Of a stretch of 64,000 nucleotides of DNA, positions 54,741-64,000 are shown one piece after another. The stretch covers positions 2,790,001 through 2,854,000 of the forward strand of contig JAULSN010000006.1 in the NCBI GenBank assembly GCA_033439765.1. The letters run 5' to 3'. The position numbers were made by a program, and so were the translations under genes. The notes under the pieces are model-generated. The model ran no database searches. It saw only the letters and a list, made by a program, of their open reading frames with translations, and had not been told where the DNA came from. Positions within the stretch are counted from its first letter, which is position 1. Each line of letters starts with the position of its first letter. The DNA comes from Lasiosphaeria ovina. Taxonomy: Eukaryota > Ascomycota > Sordariomycetes > Sordariales > Lasiosphaeriaceae.

Positions 54741-55500
54741 GTGGAAATTCTCGTCGCCAAGTATATAATTCTATCTTACGACCGCGACGCGGGCAACCAA
54801 GTCATTTCCGACCTTGAGCAGGGCTACCTCGATAAGTTCTCAAGTCTGAGCTGGATGGATAAGGCAATAAAAACTAGAGCGGTAGAAAAGATTTAGAAAA
54901 TAGACTAGATAATCGGAGTTCCTTCTAAGGTGGTTGTCTTATAACCGAAAAGTAACTTCATAATTAGACTAGAATAACCTTACTAAGAGGATGACTAGTC
55001 TCCTGATATTACGGACTTATATCTCTCCGTAATACTATACCCACCTTCCTATTACTAACGGCTTCTTCACCGACGCCATCGCCTCTACCGAATAGTATAT
55101 CTCCCGCACGTAGCAAAAACTCTCCAAGCTAACCGACCGCAAGATCTAGAGCATAACCGCGCGAGATATTAATATATATTACAAACCGAGCCTGAACGAG
55201 ATCTTCTCGGCGAGTATTATATAGCGGCTCCTCTTCAGGGGTGGCGGTTCGGTACCGAGCTATATCAACTACGGCGGGTTCGGCGTGATCGCGGGCCACG
55301 AGATGTCGTACGCCTTGGATTGTCGTCGGGCGCTTATACGATACGTTAGGCTAGTACGAAGACTATTAGAGTAACGCTAGTACGAAGGGGTACGCCCGCC
55401 GCGCGGAGCGTTATAAAGTAAATCTATAGAAGTTCTACCCTATTATTGCCGATTAAGCGGGTATATAAAACTTGGAAATGAAACTTGGAGTATAAACTAG
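54741..55500 (+). pseudogene. M13 (neprilysin-type) metallopeptidase remnant
   Basis: Reads 'SSLSWMDKAIKTRAVEKI*', 'NGFFTDAIASTE*YISRT', 'DINIYYKPSLNEIFSASII', then 'SVPSYINYGGFGVIAGHEMS' plus 'YALD'. The last block is the zinc-binding HExxH helix of M13 peptidases (usually GHELSHALD); the second zinc His reads Tyr (CAC/T to TAC/T). Then 'YEDYWSNASTKGYARRAER' follows as in the family. Only the C-terminal catalytic half is visible. Secreted or membrane peptidase in origin; dead here. Confidence 0.8.
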
Positions 55501-55959
55501 GCAACCTTAATACGTAGTTAATAATAGGCTTAGATATGTTATTAACGGGAGCCGCTTAGTATCTATGGCTAATTTATATAGTACTATTAAATCCACTATA
55601 ATACCGTTTTAATAGACTACGAATAAAGGCCGCGCTCCTCTTAGCAGACGAAGTTAGGCCTACGAGCCGAGCTAAGCGGAGTAAAGCTTTCTAGACGAGG
55701 CACTCTCTTACTTACGTACAATTAGACAACCTAGACTCGCCTTATAAAAGGCCGCCAGTTTACTCTAGTAAAATCTCAAAGGTTTAGTTTAAATTACTCC
55801 TATAAACTATCGCTTCTATTATATTAAACAAATTCAACTCTAACTTATACTAAATTATACGAATACGTCGAAACCCTAAAGAGAAAACTCCGAGATCTAC
55901 CCTTATAGTACTATACTAGTATCCTACTCCTCGATCCGCTTCACCTCTCCGTATATCTT
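55501..55959. other. RIP-degraded spacer between convergent pseudogenes
   Basis: Stop-dense, TpA-rich. No protein was recognised. Confidence 0.4.
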
Positions 55960-57790
55960 AATAATCTATTATAAAAAAATCTCCTAGTACTTCTTCTACT
56001 AGCTAGAAATAGCTACGAATTCGTTCTCGCTCATATACGAATACTCGAGACTCCATTTAATTAGCTATTACTAACTATAAAGTATTATATTAGATTTGCC
56101 CATTATAATCTAATAAAAGTCATACGAAAGTATCGATCTACGGAAATAAGTTAGTAGGAAAAAGAATTAATAAAGGAAAGGAATTTACGTATACTTAAAT
56201 AGAATAGGGTTATCGCTACTTACGGTATAGTAGACGTTATTAGCTAGTAGGGGATATATAGAGTAGCCGCTTACTCGAGGAGTTAGGCCAAGTATTTCGT
56301 TTAATATTAGGCATAGCTCGAGATAGATTCCTTTCCTTTTTATTTGCTATATAGTATATAGATGAAGTTGAAGCGTAAATACGTAGCCGATTCGTCTCGA
56401 GTTCATAAGTAGAGCGTCCAAGAGATTACCCTCGGTATCGGTAATACTCTCGCCGTTATAAAATAGAAAAGGGATCGATAGTTTCTTATCCTAGTATATC
56501 TTTATAAAGTCGAGGAACTAGGGGATAAAATACTTAAGAGGATTCCTAGTAGCTTCTTCGCCTATAAGGTCGAAGCCTATAGTATATAAGCGGGAGATTA
56601 GGATTGAATACTTATACTACGTACCTATAATATATTTCGAGTACTTCGGGTTCTACCCAAAGTTTGCGTATTCGTCGAGAGCAGTACTAACCTAATCGGC
56701 TGAAAAAATCCGTAGGGTATAGTATATAACTTTAAGGCTATTAAAATACGCGTTCGTCTCTTAGAACTTCTTATATTCATTAATAATTATATCTATAATA
56801 CCTTCGTTATTAATCTAATCGGATCTATCGTCGCGCTATATCTAATTTGTCTATATAAAGTTAACGCGAATCTCGGTATATTAAATATTATCGCGTACGA
56901 ACTCCTATAGGTAATACTTCGTATACTCTCGATAGGCAGTCTCGTAGTTAAAAAGACCTTTTATTATTCTAGTACGTTTATTAAATAACTCCTATACCCT
57001 TAATACTTTTAGCTTTTAAACTCCGATTATATATATAGGTATATAAACCTACCCTTATTATATCTAAAGAGCGTAATATATTTCATCTTCGCTAAAGACG
57101 AGCTTCGATTTAAGCTAGTTATCTACCGATAACTTATAGTAATACTTGGGAAATTCTTATAGAAACTACTGGAATTATATCGTTTTTCCCGATTTATAAT
57201 CTAGAGCGAAGAGGTTACCCGGCGCCTCGTCTACCCTAGAGCGAATCCGAAATTGGATCTCGTATTCGTTATAGTTAATAAAATTATTATCAGGCATAAG
57301 AGGATAGGTACTTATAATGAATATTCGTAACTATATCTTAGCGATATTAAGCAGGACGTTTGGTAGTAGATTAGTATTAAAATATATATATAGATGGGCG
57401 CCTTTAGGCATTTTCTAAGCTACTTTAAAGACTTCGGTTTTCTCGATTAGGTCGATATTAAAGAGAAAATAGTCGCTATAGAAACGCTAATACTTTTGGC
57501 CTCTATAACCTTAAAGAGCTTACTATTACTTATAGATACTAATATTATTATTATACCGTAAGGTCTGGAGAATCTTATTAGCCTGGCGTTCATCCTCTAA
57601 GGTATTTTACTAGTATATATAGTCGAAAGTCAAGCTGGCTTCGCGGTCCCGGACCTCCTCGCGCTGATCGAAGTAATCTTTAGCGTTCTTAATTCCGCCG
57701 ATAGCCCCATTAGAAGGATACTCGAGAATAGTATTAATATACTGGCCGCGCCGGCTCTTCGAAGTGGTATTAAGTGCCTTTGTCGTATCG
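55960..57790 (-). pseudogene. ADGF/CECR1-type adenosine deaminase pseudogene
   Basis: Read from 57790: 'NAKDYFDQREEVRDREASLT', 'KTEVFKVA*KMPKGAHLYIY' (metal site H-x-H; the second His reads Tyr), 'YTLRIFSAD', 'TIGFDLIGEEATRNPLKYFI', 'SIPFLFYNGESITDTEGNLL', 'DALLMNSRRIGYVFTLQL' (family R-I-G-H; His reads Tyr), 'IYLELCLILNEILGLTPRVS' and 'NNVYYTVSSDNPILF'. This is the complete order of the extracellular adenosine deaminase family. Stops are TAG/TAA. These enzymes convert adenosine to inosine; four of the expected metal or substrate His are replaced, mostly by Tyr. Confidence 0.85.
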
Positions 57791-58229
57791 TATTATACCA
57801 TACTAAGAACTATTCGAGTTTTGGGGTATCCAAAGTTGGAGTATCTTTATTCGCTAGTGAAGATAGTATATAATAGTATCCCTAATCCTAGGATCATCGA
57901 GCTACTTATATACTTAGGCGAATACTAGCGACGCCACCGAATATATCACAGCCTCTCTAAGTTATAGAATTCTGCCTTACTATTCTTATTATTGGATATG
58001 GCGATTCCGGGATATTACTATTAATGCTAACGGCTAGGGAGCGTATGAGTAAAGAAGTATGGCCCAAATTCGGGTTAGACTAATGGGGCCTAAATATGGG
58101 ATTAATAATATACTTACGCCGTAGAAGCGCGAAATAGAACTATATTTAGTTTGGAAGGTAAGACCTATAAAATTATGTACGAAGGAGCTTCCGTACTATA
58201 GGACATTTTACTAAAAATACAAACCGATG
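57791..58229. other. RIP-degraded spacer
   Basis: No gene recognised. Contains a 'gcccaaattcgggtt...ggggcctaaatatggg' patch near 58050-58100 like those in other spacers. Confidence 0.35.
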
Positions 58230-58880
58230 AGTTATATAACTAGCCAGAATTGGGCTTAATTACCGAAAAGTATAGAATGGGCTTTGGGTAAGTATTACGA
58301 CTAAGTCGGTAGGGAGAAGACTAACGTATAGAGCTTCACTAGCTAGGATACTAAGGCAGATAGTATTCTTTCTTTTTAGAACTATTAGTTATCCTTAGGC
58401 TATAAGAGGCGCTTGTACTAGGTGGCCACGTCTATTATCCGTAGTATTAATTAATAGCTTGAAATGGCTAGTAGTTGGTAACTATGAATAAGGTTATGGA
58501 GCGGCGTATTAGAATATATTCACGTTATTATTAGAGGAGAGTATACTAGCTAGATTAATACGAACTATTAGAATAGCTAGAGAACTTATAAGGGATATAG
58601 TCGAATACTAATCCGTCGAATATCGTAGCGAAAGATTATCTACGAGCCTACGTTACTGATTTAAGTAGATATTAGTTATAATAAAAGCTCTATTAAGCCA
58701 ATAGCTAAGGCTAACTAATAGGTCGTAGTTAAAGCCAATACGTTATATAACTACTCCTAGCGATGGCTTATAAGTTAAGCGCTCAGCGATAGCTAACCTC
58801 TTGATTCCGCGAAACGATATACGTAGTCTTATCTTTATTTTGACTTTCTAAAAAAAAACTTTCGGACCTAGATTAGCACT
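58230..58880 (+). pseudogene. RIP pseudogene of unknown family
   Basis: One plus-strand frame reads about 200 codons if TAG/TAA are taken as former Gln/Trp: 'EWALGKYYD*VGREKTNV*S', 'FTSQDTKADSILSF*NYQL', 'YKRRLY*VATSIIRSIN*QL' and 'LEYIHVIIRGEYTSQINTNY'. The regular placement of stops in otherwise protein-like sequence supports a former gene. No family was recognised. Confidence 0.4.
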
Positions 58881-58931
58881 AAGAATCTTAGTAATATCTC
58901 TTACGGTAAAATAGTATAATTTAATTAATTA

Positions 58932-59822
58932 CTACTTCGTCTTATCTTGAGTAAACTCTAGCCTCGACTCTATAAACGCATCTTCTCGTTTTAATAATAT
59001 TAGCCTCTATTTATAGCTATTATAATTTTGCCTTTTAGCCGTAGGCCTTCTTATAGAGGTACGTAAACTCTTTATAGGCCTATAAAGAATTTTAGAATTA
59101 TGATAGTATTTATCCGCTACAATTTCTAAGACTGGTTTGGCGATGGCGACTTGATTATTATAAATCGTATTTAGATATGCTTGCTATATTAGACGATATT
59201 TCTCTGGCCGCATTTTCTATAGCCAGAGATTCCGAGTATAGTGTCTTTGGATATTAGTACGTATAGGTCCCAAAATAGGATTTAGTTCTCTATAGAGGTC
59301 ATCCTCCGTAATAAGCAGGTTCCAATCCAAGAGTGACAATAGCTACTTCTCCATATAGTTAATCTTGGTATAGGAGAAGCTGAAGCGGCGCGTGCCCGTT
59401 CTGAGGGTACTATACTTAATCTAATACGTATTTGTGGGCGAAATATCGTTGAGATATTTAGCTAATAAAATAAGGGAAGCTAGAAATATATAATAATTTG
59501 AATAAGGCTAGTCCTACGATACGGGACCTAGACGGGCTTTTAGCCTAGCTAGATATACGAGTATACTAACTAGTATAGCTATTGATATATTGAACGAGAA
59601 GACGATAGTAGTAATAAATTCCTCTACGGTTAGTAGACCAGAGTGCTTCTAAGGTGGTAGTGGTAGGGGCGTAGACTGTATTTTCAACTGATATAGAATA
59701 ATATCTGCCAAATATATAGCGATATAAGAGATGAGGTTTTGGTTCGGCGGCTGATAACAAATTTTGTTAAGAGCGGCTTTATTCAACTGGGCGTAGCTGA
59801 GATATGAGATTGAGGGCTCCAT
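58932..59822 (-). pseudogene. PCL-type cyclin pseudogene, copy C
   Basis: From ATG 59822 to TAG 58932 the frame is unbroken by indels for 297 codons but has eight internal stops, all TAG. It starts 'MEPSISYLSYAQLNKAALNK' (copy A: 'MDSSWPYLSYVELNITALNK'); the box reads 'FNISIAILVSILVYLARLKA', 'YIFLASLILLAKYLNDISPT' and 'INYMEK*LLSLLDWNL'; it ends 'KREDAFIESRLEFTQDKTK'. The N-terminal 75 residues, lost in copy B, are present, so A and C define the full gene. Confidence 0.85.
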
Positions 59823-60399
59823 TCTCAAGTTAGGCTTGTAACATATAACCATTAGCTTCGTGGCTAGGATATAGATAAATACATATCTTGAGTCATATTA
59901 ATAACCTAATGGTCTATACCAAAAACGAGGCCAATGTCCTAAATAAGGGCGAATTCCCAGTTCTGGTCTCGTTGGCGACCAGACCTGAAAATGTGACCTC
60001 TTATTTTTGGTGCCTAAACCCGCAACTTACAAATTTAACTAGCCAAGACCCGAGCGCGAGATAAAGCTAACTCTATAGCTGAGCTTCTTAGTAAGAAATC
60101 TCGATAAACAGTCCAAAAAAACTTATTCCATGCCTAAGTGTATAGACTGAATACTTAGTAGTCTACTATAGGCCTAATATAGCTAGATAGATTATTACAG
60201 GATATATTATACGGGGTAGCCATCCTACAGCCTTCCTATAGCACCTGAAAGCACTAGTCGTACTAACCGACGGAGTAGCGGATTTTCCGCGTCTTTTATT
60301 CCTTTCACTCCTCCAGTCGTAGCTGGAGCGTATTTATACAGGTATTTGGCGAGGCTAAAGGTGTAGCAGCCCTAATTACGGCCCGTACGCTATAGGATA
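59823..60399. other. AT-rich spacer with a GC patch
   Basis: Contains 'ccagttctggtctcgttggcgaccagacctgaaa' near 59955, an imperfect palindrome. No gene recognised. Confidence 0.35.
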
Positions 60400-62160
60400 T
60401 TAGGAGGATATCTCTTAGGTTCCCTATTCTTATAATTCCAAACTTCGTCGGGTCGCTTTTAAGCTATTTTTAGCTATGGATATGCCTTATAACGAGGCCC
60501 ATCCTCTTCCACTAATTATAAAATATTCCTTATCCCCTAGTTTAACCCTTTAAGGAAGTGCGCTACGGGGTATGCTTTTTTGCTAAAGTCCGAGTACGGA
60601 GAGCTTATACCTTTATTGAACTCTTCGAATAGGCTATAAAGCTTTGTATAACTCATATAGAGAGTACTAGGATCCCCAAGCCTTAATATTATAGGTAGCC
60701 ACATATACTCTTGGTCTCTTAGCTTGAATCCCCTCCTCTTATATTTTTAGAGTGCCTCCTTTCTTTATTTTTCTCTATCCTAAGACTCTTAGGGGGAATT
60801 CCATATAGTTCCGAGTATTAATACTATTTAATTATAAAAGATATAACCTATACCAAACCCCCCCAAGAAATATTAGACCGGAGTAGAGTGAAACCGAGAG
60901 ATTACCTAAAGGTAATATAAAGGTATACTATAACTATAGTAGATTATAAGTTAGACCTTAGAAAAGCCGGTCTTAGTACGTACTTTTCCTATAATTACGG
61001 AAAAATTACCATAATTTGAGAGAGCCTCCCGTTCCTTATCTACCTCCTGACCCGTCTCCTCGTCTACCTCCCTACTACTATCATCCGCCTAACCCATAAT
61101 CTCTATATTTTCGTCTTAGGTAGGTAGCTCAAACCGAATAGCTCGATTATCTTTACGTACTATAATATCTTTATTACGGTTAACGAACGGTAGTAGGAGC
61201 CTTATAATTGATTGGAAGACTCGCCGCACGTCTTCCTTAAGGTCTACCGTTTCGATAAGATGGGATTCTCTCCAACTTTGAATATCCTCGGCTTCGCCTA
61301 CTTTAATCTTCATACTCTTTTCACTTCCTCTCAGGAATTTTCGTATCCTATTTTCTAGGAGCTCCCACTCCACTCCGGCGTCCTCTAAGGCCGTAATCGT
61401 ATTTATAACGCATTCCTTATACCCATTAACGTAGAAATCCCAATTAGAATCGTCGTCGACTATACTAGGAATAAAGAAATTAAGAGCCCGGGATCCACTT
61501 AAAACGCAGCCGTTATCGGCTATTACTATAAGAAGAGAGAGGGGATTGGCGAATACTAACGAGAGGTAAACGGCGGGATTAAGCCGATCTTTTGCTACTA
61601 TAGATAAGCGCGAAGATACCCGAGCTATAGCTCCCGTATCTTTTACTCCAAGCTATACTATAATATTTTTAAGAATCTCGTTAGGAAGATAATCAATCTT
61701 CAAAGTACGTAGGCTTTTTACGTACTCCCAAGGGATATTATCGCCCTCCTCGAAGCTAGCTTTATAGCGCTTATAATATATTACCGGTCTATTTAGAGCC
61801 CGGATGAAACGCTCTATAGTAATAAAAGGAAATAGGTTATTAGGATCGATAATATCTTTATTAATCTGGAACTTAGAGATTATATCGAGATATTACGAGC
61901 AGATTTCGGTAGACTATTATTTAAGTTTCGTAAGGGCTTTTTTCCGAGCCTACTAAGGGTAGTTATTCAGAATTATAGCCAGACTTCGAATATCGTTCTT
62001 ATCGGTAGTACTTAATACGGCTTGAAATTGGTTCTATTCCCTTAGAGTATAAAGGGTTTTATAAAGCTCCGACCTGTCCTTATATCTAGAGCTAAGTTCA
62101 GATAAAAGCCAGATAGGGTTACTCGGATCGGCTAGGTAGAGAGTATAAGTAACCATTTTT
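60400..62160 (-). pseudogene. F-box-like / SGS-DWD motif protein pseudogene
   Basis: Minus strand from about ATG 62157: 'MVTYTLYLADPSNPIWLL', 'IDYLPNEILKNIIV*LGVK' with 'DTGAIARVSSRLSIVAKD' (F-box-like helix pattern), then 'NGCVLSGSRALNFFIPSIVD' and 'DDSNWDFYVNGYKECVINTI', a block seen in large fungal families and reminiscent of nucleotidyltransferase G-S...D-x-D sites. 'EWELLENRIRKFLRGSEKSM' to 'NKDIIVRKDNRAIRFEL' (61116-61373) is open for 85 codons. Downstream pieces to 60400 are more decayed. Function unknown; inactive. Confidence 0.55.
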
Positions 62161-62689
62161 AATCTAGCCTAGTAAAACAAAAATAAATTAGTTAAGTCTA
62201 GAAATAAATAAATAAGAGGAAATAATACACTAGTACTACTATACCCCGATTATATTAGCTCGTTATCCAATAAGAGCTAGGAACTTGGTTAGTATAATAG
62301 TCTAGAGAGGGCTCCAAATTAGGGTTTATTATTAGGCCTAAAATATAGCCTCATTTCAAGGAACTATTTTCTGGCCACCTCCGAAAACTTGAGATCGATA
62401 TACCGTAGCAGCTTCCTTAAGGGATCTACATCCTTTTACGTTCGATTCAAGCTATATACCCATCTCCTTTACGTCCTTGGGTAGCATAAGTAACCTGAGT
62501 CTATTTTCCTCCAAATCCCACAATACTAATTTAGCTAAGGGAACGGCCCACTATATAAGCAAACGACTAGGCGGCGTCTAATTAGTATATGCTAAGAATA
62601 AGAAAGCCTATTTCTGGCCTATATCTATTTCGATGTACTATAAGATATATATTCGGATTTGAACTTGAGCCCAGTTTGCTAATTAACCT
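62161..62689. other. AT-rich spacer
   Basis: No gene recognised; includes a 'ggctccaaattagggtttattattaggcctaaaatatagcc' patch near 62310. Confidence 0.35.
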
Positions 62690-63280
62690 CGTTCCTATAG
62701 ACTAGATATTTCACTAGTTCGACCCATGCCTTATCGCTTACAATACCTTTCCTCAAGTCCTTGAACTCGAGGAGTGGAGATCCCTACCCTACTATTTTCA
62801 AGCTAACTTTAAAAAGCCTTTCCCATGGCTTCAAGCTCTCATCTTCCGTCCCTGTGCGTTTCTTTCGCGGCTTGCCTGGCTTTCCCATCCTAGCAGGTTT
62901 GTCCGTTGCCTTAGTCAGTGTTTCAGACTCCGATTTTGAGGGGGGGACAACAGAAGGTTCTGCCGCGGAGCCCTTAGAGCGACTGTTGACAGTAGATTTT
63001 CGACCTGGTACTTTGGGGCGTTCGTTCGGCTCAACGTCGAGACAAGATCGTTTTATTTTCTTAGTATTTGAGGTTTCGCCTTACTTATGAACGTCGTCCT
63101 CGTTCTCGAAACGTTGACTATATCGGACTTATGGGTGCTATACGCATCCCCGAGGTGGTGCCACAGGACTGGTTCCGAAAGGACTGTCGCCTGACACTGT
63201 GGATGCGGGCATGGAATAAGACCGTTGGCTGCCACTTTGCAATGTATTCCGGAATACATTGGGAGATTTGTCGTCTCCAA
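62690..63280 (-). pseudogene. zinc-finger-like, repeat-associated protein remnant
   Basis: Minus strand: 'MYSGIHCKVAANGLIPCPHP' then 'QCQATVLSEPVLWHHLGDAY' 'STH' gives a C-x4-C...H-x7-H finger-like motif. After a frame change near 63060 follows 'DVEPNERPKVPGRKSTVNS', a basic Ser/Lys-rich linker 'RMGKPGKPRKKRTGTEDE' and a helical end 'LKPWERLFKVSLKIVG*GSP', 'RKGIVSDKAWVELVKYLVY'. Stops TAG only in the last part, so RIP fades in from the left. Similar proteins accompany fungal repeats; function unknown. Confidence 0.45.
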
Positions 63281-64000
63281 TAGTCGCTGTCCTCAAAATG
63301 GTGTGTTCGTTGCGTTGTTAATAGGCTTGGTATTATCTAGGCAGCATGGGCAATACCCAAAACGAGCTATAATGTTATGGTTGGCATCTCAGAAAAGTGA
63401 TATTCAGGGTTAGGGTGAAGCCTTTGTTTACTTACCCCTAAGACGCTTCAACTCTCTCGTTTTACGCTAAACTGTACGTAGACACTAGAAAACTGCTCCC
63501 GCTCGGAGTCTAGCCGTAGGAGACGGTAAAATAGGACGGAAATGCCGAGCTATATTACAGCGACCGGGGCCGAGGCGAAGTAGAAGTGCTTGCCAAAATT
63601 TGGGCACCCATTCTCTTATAACCTAAATTTTCTACACATTATAGTACACCCCACTCTTTCTCGGTCGGGAGTCCTAGCTCTAGAAACTAGAATTGAATTA
63701 AATTGAATATACTATACAGTACTTTATATACTCTTTTATACTAAACCAGTATATCTATGAAGCGTATCCTATAACAAACATCAACTAAGTTAACGGTCGA
63801 GAGCCCTATTTTAGGAGCCTGAAAAAGCCTGAAAATCTACCAGTCGAGGGCGGAAATTTAGCGGGACTCTATCCGCTCTCGGCTTTTTTCCTATATACTT
63901 CTCAGATATCTTAAAATAGTTCACGCGAACCGTAACCCGGTATAGTCCCCAATTCTTATTCAGCCGTATATCCGCGACTCCGGGAGATAAAAGGGCGACC
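63281..64000. other. GC patch then RIP-degraded DNA
   Basis: 63281-63420 is GC-balanced with no secure frame. The remainder is AT-rich; an inverted pair 'gtcgagagccctattttagg' / 'ccgctctcggc'-like lies near 63797-63885. No gene recognised. Confidence 0.35.

Noticed and set aside
1..64000. Use of an alternative genetic code to explain in-frame TAG/TAA
   Set aside because: The island genes end at normal stops, internal stops occur only in AT-rich tracts, and aligned copies show CAG to TAG changes; RIP explains it.
1..64000. Mitochondrial origin of the AT-rich tracts
   Set aside because: The tracts encode nuclear families (cyclin, ferric reductase, adenosine deaminase) and alternate with nuclear-type spliced genes.
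1..64000. CRISPR arrays, bacterial operons, tRNA or rRNA genes
   Set aside because: No regularly spaced direct repeats, ribosome-binding pattern, or convincing cloverleaf or rRNA sequence was seen on reading both strands; a tRNAscan or Rfam run would settle the RNA question.

Overview
The window is nuclear DNA of a filamentous ascomycete (Pezizomycotina). Evidence: short GT-AG introns (55 and 67 bp), fungus-specific families (HET, FunK1, PCL-type cyclin, AA11-like oxygenase, fungal Tc1-like transposases), and a two-speed layout in which GC-balanced gene islands lie in long AT-rich, TpA-rich tracts. In those tracts, old genes can still be read through in one frame, interrupted almost only by TAA/TAG. 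Two copies of one Tc1-like element differ mostly by C-to-T/G-to-A changes, mainly at CpA/TpG. This is the mark of repeat-induced point mutation (RIP). The species cannot be named from this sequence.

Layout. 1-1.2 kb is RIP-degraded. 1.2-9.7 kb is a gene island with an 813-aa HET-domain protein (2482-4923), a beheaded zinc-cluster-type regulator remnant (5072-5659), an intron-bearing minus-strand gene (6393-7083) and a diverged tandem duplication (8132-8586). 9.7-28.2 kb is a RIP graveyard: a duplicated divergent gene segment, a Tc1-like transposase, cyclin copy A, an AA11-like oxygenase, a ferric reductase, and GC-rich inserts that escaped RIP. 28.2-31.8 kb is a second island holding nested transposon pieces, a repeat-associated gene with only two lesions, and an intact two-exon four-finger C2H2 gene (30826-31783). 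31.8-38.8 kb is degraded (LINE reverse transcriptase, a pogo-like remnant, an SKP1-like pseudogene). 39-46 kb is a third island with a 204-aa and a 633-aa unrecognised protein, a perfect-ended MITE (42182-42487) and a FunK1 remnant. 46.4-62.7 kb is degraded: cyclin copies B and C, a patatin-like phospholipase, an M13 peptidase, an adenosine deaminase and an F-box-like gene. 62.7-63.4 kb holds a minus-strand zinc-finger-like remnant.

How it fits together. The probable working genes are the HET protein, the C2H2 protein, and the 633-aa and 204-aa proteins. Most of the rest is a fossil record of duplicated or mobile host genes inactivated by RIP. Three copies of one cyclin, two copies of a divergent gene segment and several short repeat families show repeated segmental duplication. 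HET, patatin-like and ankyrin sequences belong to fungal self/non-self recognition repertoires, but they are scattered and, apart from HET, broken, so no operon-like system is claimed.
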